DNA of 64,000 nucleotides from Verrucomicrobiales bacterium (GTDB lineage: Bacteria > Verrucomicrobiota > Verrucomicrobiia > Limisphaerales > UBA11320), in assembly GCA_016793885.1 (NCBI GenBank), contig JAEUHE010000055.1, forward strand, positions 50,402-114,401, given 5' to 3'. The position numbers were made by a program, and so were the translations under genes. Within the stretch, counting starts at the first letter, position 1, and each line of letters opens with the position of its first letter. A model generated the notes under the pieces. The model saw nothing but the letters and a program-made list of their open reading frames with translations. It was not told where the DNA came from and searched no databases. This document shows positions 1-9,832 of the stretch, one piece after another.

Positions 1-81
1 GCCACTGCGACGAATCATGCGTCCGCCGTTGGCTGCCTCCAACGCAGCGAACTCATCAAAGGTGATCGGCTGAAGAGCCAT
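1..81 (-). CDS. N-terminus of an unidentified protein (runs off left edge)
   Basis: An ATG at 79-81 on the minus strand opens a reading frame of 27 codons that continues past the left edge. The visible peptide begins MALQPITFDEFAALEAANGG. It lies 65 bp downstream of rfbB on the same strand, so it probably belongs to the same polysaccharide operon. The fragment is too short to assign a family. Confidence 0.55.
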   Translation of the reverse strand, partial: MALQPITFDEFAALEAANGGRMIRRSG

Positions 82-146
82 AGAGAAGAAACCGCCAGCA
101 GGGAAAACCGACCGGCGGCTACTGCCATCCTTGGTGTCCGCAGAAG

Positions 147-1172
147 CTATTTGCGATCCGCGGCCTTACGGGCAATGCTCGCCACCCATTCTTGGTTCTT
201 GAGATACCAGGCGACCGTCTCCCGAATCCCGGTCTCAAAGGTGTACGATGGAGACCACCCAAGCTCCTTGGCCAGTTTCGAGGCATCTATGGCGTAGCGT
301 CGATCGTGGCCGGGACGATCCTTGACGAAGGTCATGAGTTTCCTGGAATGGCCACCCAACTCGGGTTTAAGCTCGTCGACGAGGTCGCAGATCAGCTCAA
401 CGATCCTGATGTTCGGCCACTCATTGTTCCCGCCAATGTTGTAGGTCTCGCCCAACCCGCCAGCCTGCAACACCCGCCACAAAGCCTCCGCGTGATCACG
501 CACATACAGCCAATCCCGAACATTCATGCCATCGCCATAGATGGGGATCGCCTTGCGCGCCAGAATGTTTTGGATCACCACCGGGATGAGCTTCTCGGGA
601 TACTGGAACGGGCCGTAGTTGTTGGAACAATTCGTGATGACCGTAGGCATCCCGTAGGTGTGATGATAGGCCCGGACCAACATGTCGCTCGAAGCCTTGC
701 TGGCCGAGTAAGGAGAATTGGGAGCGTAAGGCGTGGTCTCGGTAAACAACCCGGTGGCCCCCAGGCTGCCATACACCTCATCCGTGGAGACATGATGAAA
801 CTTGAACGGCCCTGGCTTGCCAGCCCAGGACGCTCGACAAGCCTCAAGCAGATGAAATGTTCCCACAATGTTGGTGTGGATGAAATCCCCGGGCCCGGTG
901 ATGGATCGGTCGACGTGGGATTCTGCGGCCAAGTGCATGACGTGAGTGATCGCGTGACGATGAACCACCTGCATCACGGCATCCTTGTCCCGCAGATCCA
1001 CCTTCTCAAACGAATACCTCGGAGAGCCTTCCGCCCCCCTCAGATTATCAAGGTTGCCGGCATAAGTGAGGCAGTCCAAGTTCACGATTCGCTGGATCTC
1101 CGCTCGTCCGATCAAAAGATGAATCAAGTTCGATCCGATAAATCCCGCTCCGCCTGTGATCAGCAAATTCAT
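147..1172 (-). CDS. rfbB: dTDP-glucose 4,6-dehydratase
   Basis: Converts dTDP-glucose to dTDP-4-keto-6-deoxyglucose in the cytoplasm, the second step of dTDP-sugar synthesis. The 341-residue length is usual for RmlB/RfbB. The Rossmann NAD motif GGAGFIGSN is at residues 7-15, the catalytic T-D-E of STDEVYG at 130-132, and the short-chain dehydrogenase pair Y155/K159 lies in YSASK. It is followed at low coordinates by an unidentified gene and preceded by a reductase-like gene (1249-2205) and rfbA (2264-3139), so a dTDP-deoxysugar branch is encoded together. No separate 3,5-epimerase (RfbC) is visible in the window, which leaves the final sugar uncertain. Confidence 0.96.
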   Translation of the reverse strand: MNLLITGGAGFIGSNLIHLLIGRAEIQRIVNLDCLTYAGNLDNLRGAEGSPRYSFEKVDLRDKDAVMQVVHRHAITHVMHLAAESHVDRSITGPGDFIHTNIVGTFHLLEACRASWAGKPGPFKFHHVSTDEVYGSLGATGLFTETTPYAPNSPYSASKASSDMLVRAYHHTYGMPTVITNCSNNYGPFQYPEKLIPVVIQNILARKAIPIYGDGMNVRDWLYVRDHAEALWRVLQAGGLGETYNIGGNNEWPNIRIVELICDLVDELKPELGGHSRKLMTFVKDRPGHDRRYAIDASKLAKELGWSPSYTFETGIRETVAWYLKNQEWVASIARKAADRK

Positions 1173-1248
1173 GTGTGTGTAGGTCGTCCGTTCCAGAATA
1201 GCCTTAGAAACCCGAATGCTTAAAACGCTTTGCCTTTCCGCCCCTGGA

Positions 1249-2205
1249 TCACCCCAACTTCTCGGGTGTCCAGCGGGCGATAGAATCGTCCAGTGCCTCC
1301 AACACGGATCTTATCTTCACTCCGGCCGCCACGAGCTTGCTCGTGTCGAGAATGCAATTGGATCGGGGCGTCTTGGCGGCGGTCGCATAAAACTCTTCAT
1401 CGCTCGCCCAAAACGAGAACTCCCGCTTGAGCTTCAGCCCGGCCTTCAGCCGATCCAGCACTTGGGCGGTGGTGATGGCCCCTGGGTTGGTCACGTTGTA
1501 GGTTCCGAAGGGGGCCCGGAGAGCCCATAGGTCCAGGCAGGCCTTCACATAGTCCTCCCGATGCGAGATCGAGTTGATGTTGTCGTACACCTTGGAGTAC
1601 CTCTGGATCTTGGAGAGGTAGTTCCGCGGACTATCCCACTCATCGAAAGGAATTCTCAAACGCCAGATATAGCTGCTGCCCACGCCGGCTATCGCCTCCT
1701 CCCCCAGGGCTTTGGTCCCGCTGTAGAAACTGCAGGGGGGCTGACGGAAGGAAAAGTTGGGGGCATCGTCTTCTGCAAACCCGCTGAACGCGCCGGGGTT
1801 CTTTAGGAACAGCGCCCGCAGGGACGGCGCTGTCAGGTCCTTCTCGACGACCCAAGCGCCATCCAATTTCACTTTGGCTCCGGCGTAGATGCATCCCGAG
1901 GAGACGTGACCCCATGGCACCCCCGCGGCGCAGCAAGCATGGGCAATGGTGGCCGGCAGGAGGGTGTTTCCCTGGAGGGTGTCGGCTCTGGCCGTCTCAC
2001 AGGCATCCACGTTGGGCTTGCCCGTATAGCCGGCCGCGTTGATGACAAATTCCGGCTTTTCCGCTCGGAGCAACTCGAGCAGCTTCGAGAAGTCAGAATA
2101 GTCCTTTTGCGACCGGGCGAGGTTCAAAAAGTCCCAGCGACGCCTCTCCAACTCCTTGGCGAAGGCCTGTCCGATGTAACCGCTGCCACCTAACAGAATG
2201 ATCAT
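1249..2205 (-). CDS. NAD(P)-dependent sugar epimerase/reductase (RmlD-like)
   Basis: A 318-residue extended short-chain dehydrogenase. The nucleotide-binding motif GGSGYIGQ is at residues 6-13 and the catalytic Tyr-x3-Lys is YSGTK at 161-165. I chose the ATG at 2205 because the Rossmann strand starts immediately there; a GTG at 2250 would add 15 residues lacking family character. Its place between rfbA and rfbB suggests reduction or epimerisation of a dTDP-4-keto sugar, but its sequence is diverged from classical RmlD, so a different nucleotide sugar is possible. Role is inferred from fold and neighbours. Confidence 0.85.
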   Translation of the reverse strand: MIILLGGSGYIGQAFAKELERRRWDFLNLARSQKDYSDFSKLLELLRAEKPEFVINAAGYTGKPNVDACETARADTLQGNTLLPATIAHACCAAGVPWGHVSSGCIYAGAKVKLDGAWVVEKDLTAPSLRALFLKNPGAFSGFAEDDAPNFSFRQPPCSFYSGTKALGEEAIAGVGSSYIWRLRIPFDEWDSPRNYLSKIQRYSKVYDNINSISHREDYVKACLDLWALRAPFGTYNVTNPGAITTAQVLDRLKAGLKLKREFSFWASDEEFYATAAKTPRSNCILDTSKLVAAGVKIRSVLEALDDSIARWTPEKLG

Positions 2206-2263
2206 AGCTCGATAAACTCGTAAACCGTTGTGGATCCCCGGCGAACCCACCCTCGAATCGTCA

Positions 2264-3139
2264 TCAACCTTTCCTTCTCCGCTCCGCGAGGAGATTCACC
2301 AAATACTCCCGATACTCGCACTTGGGCACCTTGGCCGTCCAAGCCTCCAACTGATCGACACTTAGGAAACCCTGCTGGAGCGCCGCTTCCTCCGGGCATC
2401 CGATCTTTACTCCAGTCCGCTTCTCGATCGTTTGCACATAGGCGGAGGCCTCGTGCAAGCTACTGCTGGTCCCGGCATCCAGCCAGGCGAAGCCCCGGTT
2501 CAACCGGGCGACTCGGAGCGTGCCCCGCCGCAGATACTCCATGTTGACATCCGTAATCTCCAACTCTCCCCGCGGGGAGGGCTTCAAAGCCTTCGTGATG
2601 GCAACCACGTCGTTGTCGAACAGGTAAAGACCAGGCACCGCATAATGACTCTTCGGCTTTTGGGGCTTTTCCTCAATCGACAAAGCTTTGCCGTGCGCAT
2701 CGAATTCCACGACGCCATATCGTTCCGGGTCCAACACCTGATATCCGAAAATCTGCGCGCCGCTCCGAAATTCAGAGAACGCCTTGTGAAAAACGTCGCC
2801 CCCATAGAAGATATTGTCGCCCAAGATCAGCGACACGGGGTCTCGGCCGATAAAACTCTCAGCGATCAAGAACGCCTGGGCGATGCCAGCCGGCTTGGCC
2901 TGCTCACGATAATCGATGGTCACGCCCCACTGGCTGCCATCTCCGCACAGCTGGCGAAAGCGAGGAAGATCATGCGGGGTGGAGATCAGGCAGAACTCCC
3001 GCACACCGCACTCGATGAGGGTCGTCAGCGGGTAGAACACCATTGGTTTGTCATAGACAGGCTGAAGCTGCTTGCTGGCCACCAACGTCAGCGGATACAG
3101 CCGTGAGCCCGCACCCCCTGCAAGAATGATTCCCTTCAT
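2264..3139 (-). CDS. rfbA: Glucose-1-phosphate thymidylyltransferase
   Basis: Joins glucose-1-phosphate and dTTP to give dTDP-glucose, the first step of the dTDP-sugar branch whose second enzyme is rfbB downstream. The 291-residue product starts MKGIILAGGAGSRLYPLT with the nucleotidyltransferase signature at residues 8-16, has QLQPVYDKPM at 24-33, and later the LGDNIFYG metal-binding segment. The ATG at 3139 is preferred over an upstream start at 3199 that would add a 20-residue basic tail. Length and motifs match RmlA/RfbA closely. Confidence 0.96.
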   Translation of the reverse strand: MKGIILAGGAGSRLYPLTLVASKQLQPVYDKPMVFYPLTTLIECGVREFCLISTPHDLPRFRQLCGDGSQWGVTIDYREQAKPAGIAQAFLIAESFIGRDPVSLILGDNIFYGGDVFHKAFSEFRSGAQIFGYQVLDPERYGVVEFDAHGKALSIEEKPQKPKSHYAVPGLYLFDNDVVAITKALKPSPRGELEITDVNMEYLRRGTLRVARLNRGFAWLDAGTSSSLHEASAYVQTIEKRTGVKIGCPEEAALQQGFLSVDQLEAWTAKVPKCEYREYLVNLLAERRRKG

Positions 3140-3195
3140 AATATAAGTCGCTTGAGTCTTCGATCGAGATTTGTAGGCCGTTTTTCCCCGGAAGC

Positions 3196-4383
3196 TCAAG
3201 GCCGCACTACCGCCGCTGGCTGCCTCAGCCCGCCCTTGAGCAGTTCCCGGATTCTGAGGAAGGACTGACGAACCCGCTGCTTCTGGTTTTCCAGACTTCG
3301 CGCCAAACTCTCCCGCTCCACCCGCAGGGCCGCCTCCCCGGCGTCGCAGATGCCGCTGAAAGCGGTGGCCTGCTGAAGCGCGGGCGGAGCCCAGGTCCGT
3401 AGATAGCTGGGGATCTTGAGAATGCTAGGATCCAGGCCAAGATAGGGCACTTTAAAACTCATGGCCGTGATCACCCCATGCAGACTTGTGCCCAAGTACA
3501 AATCCGAATTGGCGATGGTCATCATGACCGCTTCAATGCTCTGCGGCTTCACAAAAGTGCTCCTGGCCTTTAGCTCCTTGTTCAGCACCTGCAAGGGTAC
3601 CTGGTCATCGTGTCCAGGGCAGTTCCCGATGGAAAGCAGCACAATGTGACGCCCGGTCCGTTCCGCCAGGCGGTCGAGCTGGTCGCGGACCACCGGCAGA
3701 TGCTCCTCCCAGTGGTGACCGCGCATTTGGTAGCAGATGTATCCGGTTCCCGAGGGCGATGGGCGCTTCGGATAATAATCCGACATCAGGATCGCGCTGT
3801 CCGGAGTCAACACCACTTTCTCACAGCCCAGCCCTTCCTTGATGCTCCGGGTTGTGTCCTCCTCGCGCGCACTGATGTAGCAAGCCCGATCAAACACCTT
3901 TTTGACATTGTCCCGATGCTCGCTCTCGTGAGTGTCACACCCTCCGACGGCATGAAAAAAGAAATCCACTTCCTCCAACAGCGAGTCCCTCGATGGAACA
4001 AAGGGCACTGGCTCCGAATGCCCCAAGACGCTTCTCACCACTCGCTCAAACCCGCGTCGAGTGGTTCGCCGAACGGCAAACAGATCGTAGATCCTCCGAA
4101 ATGCCGGACTCACATAGCTGTACAAGGTGGCCCAATCGCTGCCGAGAACCTCGCCTCCCGCCACCAGGATGGCATCGCGTGGCTCGAGGTTGCCTCGACG
4201 CTGATAAAGAGAGCCATAGGGCACGGTGGGAAGCGCGCCCAACTCGACCAGATTGGTGCGAACGATGGCGGTGTTCACCACTTCAAACTCCTGCTCGAGC
4301 TGCTTGTGGGCGATGATGGGGAACAGGAGGTCGCCGTAATTGAAGCGATCAGACGCCGACAGGACAAAAACTCTTCGTGTCAT
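3196..4383 (-). CDS. Polysaccharide pyruvyl transferase family protein
   Basis: A 395-residue protein of the CsaB/PssM-type polysaccharide pyruvyl transferase family, which transfers pyruvate from phosphoenolpyruvate to a sugar as a ketal. Seen in the sequence: an N-terminal segment SASDRFNYGDLLFP typical of the family, a central E-D-x-x-S repeat region (SAREEDTTRS) and the C-terminal LGTSLHGVITAMSF block. It lies 56 bp upstream of rfbA and 66 bp downstream of the flippase gene on the same strand. In this setting it probably adds an acidic pyruvyl group to the exopolysaccharide repeat unit. Confidence 0.85.
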   Translation of the reverse strand: MTRRVFVLSASDRFNYGDLLFPIIAHKQLEQEFEVVNTAIVRTNLVELGALPTVPYGSLYQRRGNLEPRDAILVAGGEVLGSDWATLYSYVSPAFRRIYDLFAVRRTTRRGFERVVRSVLGHSEPVPFVPSRDSLLEEVDFFFHAVGGCDTHESEHRDNVKKVFDRACYISAREEDTTRSIKEGLGCEKVVLTPDSAILMSDYYPKRPSPSGTGYICYQMRGHHWEEHLPVVRDQLDRLAERTGRHIVLLSIGNCPGHDDQVPLQVLNKELKARSTFVKPQSIEAVMMTIANSDLYLGTSLHGVITAMSFKVPYLGLDPSILKIPSYLRTWAPPALQQATAFSGICDAGEAALRVERESLARSLENQKQRVRQSFLRIRELLKGGLRQPAAVVRP

Positions 4384-4449
4384 AAATAGATACTGGACGC
4401 GGCGGGCATCGAACCGGGCTCGGGTTGGCCTGGTTCGCAGCCTGCCACC

Positions 4450-5979
4450 TCAGGAAAATCGACAAGCCAGCTGATGATATAACTTCAAAAATGCGCCCTT
4501 GCCCTCACGAAAACCTTCCAGCCGAAAGGCCGCGGTCAGGGCCGCATACAGCAGGAGGGCGGCCCCCGACTCCAGAATCAGCCGGGCCCAGGTGTTGGGC
4601 CAGGTGATCAGGGTCATCCCATAGTAGACCAAAGCCGTGCTGACCACCGCAACCAGGAGCAACGGAACCACCGAACGAAGGATCTCAGACATACGGATAC
4701 CCATGGCCTTGGAGGCGAACAGGAGGTTGATCAGATAGGCGATCACGCCCGCGACCGCCAAACCGATGAGATAGCTGCGAATATCCATGACGAACAGCAT
4801 GGCCAGGTTCACCGTAAACACCGCCTTCTTCACCACCTCCGCCTTAAGGAACCCGGTCGAGTTCCCCGTCGCTTGAATCACCGCCCCGAGGGGGGCGCTC
4901 AACGGATAGACAAATGTTCCCATGAGCAGCAGCCGCAGATAGTCCACACACGGCAGCCACTTGGCCGAGAACAGGACCTTGACCACTTCCTCCGCGCTGA
5001 CAAACGCGACTCCAGACACGGCAAAGATCAACCAGGCCAGGGGCAAATAGACTTTCCGGAACGAGTGCGCCAAGAGCGCCTGATTGCTCTGAATGGTGCT
5101 GAAGGCCGGGAATAGCACCCGGGCCAAACTCCCCGCTCCGTACTCCGAGATCAAATTCTCGAGCAGTTTGGCGCGCTGGAAGAAACCCAACTCGCCGGTC
5201 GAGAACGCTTTCCCGATGATGAATACATCCAGACGGCGATAGAGGGTGTCAATCACACCCGAAGCAAACATCTTGGAGCCGAAATCCCACAGCTCGTGAA
5301 GGGCCTGAAACGAAAAATCTCGGGAAACTTTCCACTGGCACGCCGGAAGGATCGCGAGGGTAAACACCAGTGTCTGCAAAATCATCTGCCACACCAAGGC
5401 CCACACCCCATACCCGTGATTAGCCATCAGGACGGCGACGGTTCCGGAAACGATGGCTGAAAGAATCCTCGCCTTGCTGATGGGCTCAAACTGGAGATGC
5501 TTCGTGAGGTAGGCCGTCTGAATGGATGAGAGAGCATTCAGAATAAACAGGAGGCCGGTGGCCACGATCACACCCTGAAGCTCCGGCGCGGCATAGAGCC
5601 GGGCGAGCCACCCTGAGCAGGCGCACACGATGAGACACAGGCCGAAGGAAAGAACTAGGGAGCAATAAAAGGCAGAGTTGTAATGCAGTGGGGTCACCTT
5701 CTCGCTTTGGATCAGGGCGCTATACATGCCCGCCTCCGAGACCACGCCCGCGATCACCCCGATGGCACCCGCAATGGCCAGCAATCCAAAATGCTCCGGT
5801 GAGAGCAGCCTGGCCAAAATCGTGGTCACCAGCAGGTTTACCAACTGACACCCAAACTTACCTATAAAATCCCACTTGAGCGCGCGGAAGCTGCTGCGCT
5901 TCAGATCCGCCAACTTCTCCCGATCGGCCGCCAACGGGTCGGCAGCCGGATCTACGTCCGCGTGGTTCAGATTGGCCAT
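4450..5979 (-). CDS. Wzx-type polysaccharide flippase
   Basis: A polytopic inner-membrane protein of 509 residues in the oligosaccharide flippase (MATE/MviN-like) superfamily, expected to move lipid-linked repeat units across the membrane. Many hydrophobic segments are visible from about residue 45 (ALKWDFIGKFGCQLVNLLVT) to the C-terminus. The conserved early block with LLSPEHFGLLAIAGAI matches Wzx/RfbX-type proteins. The ATG at 5979 is chosen; a longer frame to 6075 begins at TTG and would overlap the preceding glycosyltransferase. Together with the ligase/polymerase (14082-15479) and Wzc-like protein (24020-26401) it makes a Wzx/Wzy-type pathway likely. Confidence 0.9.
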   Translation of the reverse strand: MANLNHADVDPAADPLAADREKLADLKRSSFRALKWDFIGKFGCQLVNLLVTTILARLLSPEHFGLLAIAGAIGVIAGVVSEAGMYSALIQSEKVTPLHYNSAFYCSLVLSFGLCLIVCACSGWLARLYAAPELQGVIVATGLLFILNALSSIQTAYLTKHLQFEPISKARILSAIVSGTVAVLMANHGYGVWALVWQMILQTLVFTLAILPACQWKVSRDFSFQALHELWDFGSKMFASGVIDTLYRRLDVFIIGKAFSTGELGFFQRAKLLENLISEYGAGSLARVLFPAFSTIQSNQALLAHSFRKVYLPLAWLIFAVSGVAFVSAEEVVKVLFSAKWLPCVDYLRLLLMGTFVYPLSAPLGAVIQATGNSTGFLKAEVVKKAVFTVNLAMLFVMDIRSYLIGLAVAGVIAYLINLLFASKAMGIRMSEILRSVVPLLLVAVVSTALVYYGMTLITWPNTWARLILESGAALLLYAALTAAFRLEGFREGKGAFLKLYHQLACRFS

Positions 5980-6058
5980 GAAAGGGTGGGCAGATAGAAC
6001 AGATACTGATCCTTCGCACCGAACGGAGACAGATCCATGGGACACCTTTGATGCTGTC

Positions 6059-7069
6059 TCACGCGACCTTCTCAATGCCGCGCGGACGCTGGACGCTGGC
6101 TTCCTGCCGATAAGCGGCAGTGAGTTCCATCTCCCGGCGACGGAGCGTTCGTATTCGCGAGGTCTTGGCCAGCACTCGAAGGTCGCTGCCCAGGGCGGAG
6201 AACAGCAAGCCGACCCGCAGGCTGGAGACCAGCTTGAAGTAATCCAAAAAGTTGAAACGCTGGACGCGGATCCAGTTCTGGAGGAAGGAACGCTCGGAAC
6301 TCTTCAACAGGAAGACCTGACGCGACTCCCGCTCCTGCACATCGATACTCTCGTCGCGATCCTGGTTGGTATGGGAATGGGCATGCCCAACCGCCGCATC
6401 GCTGACCAAAGCCAACCCGAGCCCGGCGGCGATGTAGCGACGGCAGAGATCATCATCCTCGCAATACATGAAGTAGATTTCATCGAACAAGCCCAACCGC
6501 TCCACCACATCGGCTCTGACCACAAAGCTGGAGCCCATGACTTTCGGAACCGCATAGGTTGTCCTTAAATTGCCCTCGATGGCATCCTTCACCAAGGAGG
6601 GACACTCCGACAGGTAGTGTTTGACATAAAAGCCCTCCATTTCGCGGAAGTCGTGCGAGAAGTTCAGCGGGGCGGTGATGGCGAGGCGGGGATCGGCGTA
6701 AAGGCTTCGCACCAGGCGCGTCAGGCATTGATCTCCCACCACCAGATCCTGATTCAAAATGGCCACCATGACCGCTCCGTCGCTGATGGCGGTGCGGGCT
6801 CCCAAATTGCACGCTTTTCCAAAGCCCAGCCGGGGCGGAGCCTCCAGAACATGAACCTCAGGAAACTCAACCGCCAGAGAAGCCAACTCCCCTCGGCGAA
6901 CGCTGTTTTCCACGATATAGATCCGACTGGCCCGGATGCCGTTGGCCAGGATGGACCTCAGGCAGGACTGAATGAAATCCTTACCATGGTAGTAGGGGAT
7001 CACAACCGCCACGCGGCTGAGATCAACCGGCCCTGTCGGCAAGCAGGAAGTATGGAACTGACCGGACAT
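6059..7069 (-). CDS. Glycosyltransferase family 2 (rhamnosyltransferase-like)
   Basis: A 336-residue cytoplasmic GT-A enzyme. It opens with the GT2 strand RVAVVIPYYHG and carries ILNQDLVV where the DxD motif normally sits, a variant common in rhamnosyltransferase-like GT2 enzymes. The acceptor-side MYCEDDDLCRR motif is clear. The ATG at 7069 (MSGQ) is used rather than a TTG two codons upstream. It follows the methyltransferase gene by about 50 bp and precedes the flippase. The sugar donor cannot be told from sequence; a dTDP-deoxysugar is plausible given rfbA/rfbB. Confidence 0.9.
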   Translation of the reverse strand: MSGQFHTSCLPTGPVDLSRVAVVIPYYHGKDFIQSCLRSILANGIRASRIYIVENSVRRGELASLAVEFPEVHVLEAPPRLGFGKACNLGARTAISDGAVMVAILNQDLVVGDQCLTRLVRSLYADPRLAITAPLNFSHDFREMEGFYVKHYLSECPSLVKDAIEGNLRTTYAVPKVMGSSFVVRADVVERLGLFDEIYFMYCEDDDLCRRYIAAGLGLALVSDAAVGHAHSHTNQDRDESIDVQERESRQVFLLKSSERSFLQNWIRVQRFNFLDYFKLVSSLRVGLLFSALGSDLRVLAKTSRIRTLRRREMELTAAYRQEASVQRPRGIEKVA

Positions 7070-7122
7070 AATCAAACGATCAAACGAGACGATTAGGCTC
7101 CCTCGGTGGTGGCTAACAGTGG

Positions 7123-7722
7123 TTAGGGCTGACGTGCGTCATTTCGCGGACGCACCTTCAAAAGTTCCCAGGCAGTCGGGGAGGCGAGCCGACGAATCTC
7201 CACCCCGTCAAGCATCTCATACCCAGCCTCCCGTACGAAACGTCGAACCTTCCGTAGACACTTATTGTTGAAGGCCAACGGATTATTCTTCTTGTGCATC
7301 GAGATCACGAAAAAGCCGTTCGGGGACAAAGACTTCTCAAACTGTCGAAGCGGCGACACAGGGTCGTGCATATAATACAAAACCTCGTTGAAGAGAATCA
7401 CATCCCACTTCCGCGATGGCTTGAACTCCTCAATTGGGCTGCACACATAACTGTCCTGCTCCCGCTTGGGTTGGATGGCATTGAGCGCCGACTCGGCAAT
7501 ATCGAGCCCGGTAAAATGGTTGATTCGCTCCAAATCCAAGTGTTGCAGCATCACGCCGTGGCCACACCCAACGTCCAGGAGGCTCAAGGAGGGGCCAAAA
7601 GAATGGATCCAGCCGGCAACGACCTTGTAACGAGCGAAGTCAGGGCTACTTGCCAGGTTCTCCCACTTGCCAGCCTGATACTCATTCTCCCAGGCGGCGC
7701 GATCTTGTTTGACGAGCGACAT
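7123..7722 (-). CDS. Class I SAM-dependent methyltransferase
   Basis: A 199-residue protein with the SAM-binding motif I LLDVGCGHGVML at residues 48-59 and the downstream FNEVLYYMHDP block typical of class I methyltransferases (Methyltransf_11/25 type). I chose the ATG at 7722 (MSLVKQDR) because the preceding in-frame extension, which begins at TTG 7806, has no family character. Its location among glycosyltransferases suggests methylation of a sugar or lipid-linked intermediate. Substrate unknown. Confidence 0.85.
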   Translation of the reverse strand: MSLVKQDRAAWENEYQAGKWENLASSPDFARYKVVAGWIHSFGPSLSLLDVGCGHGVMLQHLDLERINHFTGLDIAESALNAIQPKREQDSYVCSPIEEFKPSRKWDVILFNEVLYYMHDPVSPLRQFEKSLSPNGFFVISMHKKNNPLAFNNKCLRKVRRFVREAGYEMLDGVEIRRLASPTAWELLKVRPRNDARQP

Positions 7723-7859
7723 GTCAGCGAAAAGGAAGCAGTTGTCGGGCCGAAGCAACGACCCCTCAGGTCCGACAACCATGAAAGTAGTCGAAAAAAA
7801 CCGCAAGCGGATACGGATCGAAACTCAGTGGGTCCTGGCGGACATCGTCAGACCCGTCG

Positions 7860-9626
7860 CTAGGGCGAGGTCACCTGGCGAAGGCGTTGGGGAGCCTCGC
7901 TATCAGGGCTGTTAAAGAACCTCCGCTGCGCCGGTATCAATGCCACCATCGGCTGCAGATCCGGTCCGAGAGCAGGCCAACGGAGATCCGACGGCCACCA
8001 AGCGGGCTTGGCAGCATGATACAAGGAAGCGGGCAGGACCCGATCGGTGATCTTGCTGTCCCAATTGGTCTTTTTAGTCGCGTAATCAAAATTGCCGTGG
8101 CGAAGCAAGGTGCCAGCCACCCCCAGGTCCAGGGCCATGATGTCTTTTGAGGGCGGGTTCGTACCCGTATATCCATTGTTGGCCATGCCGGGATAACCGA
8201 GCCGATATATCGTCGGGACGCGATAGCTGTAGTTATTGGTAAAAGTCTCATAGGCTCCAGTCCAATTGGGGAGGCCTAAGACATTGCCCACGATATTGAA
8301 ATTCCGAGACCAGCGGCAAAGATCCACCGCCTTTTGATTGAGGGTCAAGGTGGGGTGCGACCCGCTGAAAAAATTGCGAAAGGCGGTGATCTCACTGGCC
8401 GACCCGAAGTACCCGTCGGACTGCAGCATCGAGCCCACATTGCCCTCGTAGAGATTCATGACGTTGTGGGGCCCGTGATTGCAGTTAAAGTCGCCGCCGA
8501 TGAGCACCGACCCGCTTTGAGGATTGTGGCTGTAATTGTAGGCCACAACGCAGCCCGACGAACTGCCGGAAAGCATGGTCGAGGGAAAGGCGCTCTCGAT
8601 GATGTTGTCCTCGATCAGGAAGCCGGTGTTGTGGGTGTAAAGCTCGATTCCGGCGCCGGAGTTGGCTCCGTAGCTGAAGGCCTCATGAACATAACACTCG
8701 CGCACCTCGTTCAGCACGGTATAGAAGCCAAACACATGCGCAGCACTGGCCTTGTGGGTCTCGACTCCCTTGAGCCAGCAGCCATAGGTTTGCTGCAGCG
8801 AGATAAGATAGGCGGACACGTTCGAAGCGGCGCTGATGGTAAGATCCTCAATGCCGGAAGCGTGGGTCAGAAAAAGATCGTGATGCTTGAACGTGGGCTT
8901 GTTCGTAAAGTCGTAAACAAGCGGGGGCCAAATCGTCAACTTGGTCCCTTCAATCTTGACCACCTTGGCCATCTGCCGAGTCATGTTGATGGTGGATCCC
9001 GTGTGTTTGACGGTAGGCAGGTTGGTTTGCCAGATCTTTAGCAGGGTTCGGTCCACCGTCAGCCCAGCCGCCGACGAAACCACGATGTTTGAACTTCCCT
9101 TGGTAAAGCCCGAGATAATCGCCCGCTCAGCTGCCGGGCTCTCACGGAAGGTGCCCATCGAGAAAAAGCCGCTGCAGTTGTTAACTGTGTCAGCGATGAT
9201 GACCGTCTTCCCCATGCCCTCTCCCCGCAGCGTCACCCCGTCGCTCCGAATACTCAAACAGCTCTTGGCCAAATACCGCCCAGCCGGGAGGAAAACAACC
9301 TTGTTGGAAGGGCAGGCTCGCAGGGCCGCCTCGATCGCCGGAGCGTCGTTGGCAATACCATCCCCTTTGGCCACGATATTAGTACCAGGGATGGAGACCC
9401 TGACGTTGCAGAAAATACTGGTCCGGTTCGGGATTCCACCCGGGACGCCTACCATCCCTCGCGACCAGTTAATGCGCCGCCCGGTCGGTATGATCTCCCC
9501 TGACGCCGAGCCGGTCAAAAGCACCATCGCCAGCAGCCCTAAAACCGGCATCCATCCGAACAAGCGCCGCCTGCAGGACGAAACCTGCTCAGACACAGGA
9601 CAAAGATGAGAACTTATCCGACACAT
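7860..9626 (-). CDS. Secreted right-handed beta-helix protein (pectate-lyase-3 type)
   Basis: A 588-residue exported protein. A basic N-region followed by the hydrophobic segment WMPVLGLLAMVLLTG and a small-residue cleavage zone (GSASGE) form a signal peptide. The mature part begins with the KGDGIANDAPAIEAAL motif of the pectate lyase superfamily 3 / GH28-like beta-helix, followed by repeated short strands (VVFLPAGRYLAKS, VTLRGEGMGKTVI) and Asn ladders. Such enzymes cut or modify acidic polysaccharides. Inside an exopolysaccharide operon it may trim, release or epimerise the polymer in the periplasm or outside; the reaction is not determined. Confidence 0.85.
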   Translation of the reverse strand: MCRISSHLCPVSEQVSSCRRRLFGWMPVLGLLAMVLLTGSASGEIIPTGRRINWSRGMVGVPGGIPNRTSIFCNVRVSIPGTNIVAKGDGIANDAPAIEAALRACPSNKVVFLPAGRYLAKSCLSIRSDGVTLRGEGMGKTVIIADTVNNCSGFFSMGTFRESPAAERAIISGFTKGSSNIVVSSAAGLTVDRTLLKIWQTNLPTVKHTGSTINMTRQMAKVVKIEGTKLTIWPPLVYDFTNKPTFKHHDLFLTHASGIEDLTISAASNVSAYLISLQQTYGCWLKGVETHKASAAHVFGFYTVLNEVRECYVHEAFSYGANSGAGIELYTHNTGFLIEDNIIESAFPSTMLSGSSSGCVVAYNYSHNPQSGSVLIGGDFNCNHGPHNVMNLYEGNVGSMLQSDGYFGSASEITAFRNFFSGSHPTLTLNQKAVDLCRWSRNFNIVGNVLGLPNWTGAYETFTNNYSYRVPTIYRLGYPGMANNGYTGTNPPSKDIMALDLGVAGTLLRHGNFDYATKKTNWDSKITDRVLPASLYHAAKPAWWPSDLRWPALGPDLQPMVALIPAQRRFFNSPDSEAPQRLRQVTSP

Positions 9627-9832
9627 GGCAGCCTTAAAGCAGCTTCAATACCATAACAGAACCCAAACCCGGTGACCATCCACCCGGCAACAGAACACCT
9701 CAATGCCAGATGTCAAGTGAACGGAGCGAACCGGAAGATGATGCCGGAGTAGACGCGGTTACGTTCGAACCAGACGGGTTTTGCCTCGCACGCTCCGGTC
9801 TCCAACAGTCACTGCAGAAATAGCAGCCATGC

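Noticed and set aside
192..1223. A 343-codon plus-strand frame opposite rfbB
   Set aside because: It is the shadow of rfbB; its peptide is rich in R, H, P and Q with no family motifs, while the minus-strand frame is a textbook RfbB.
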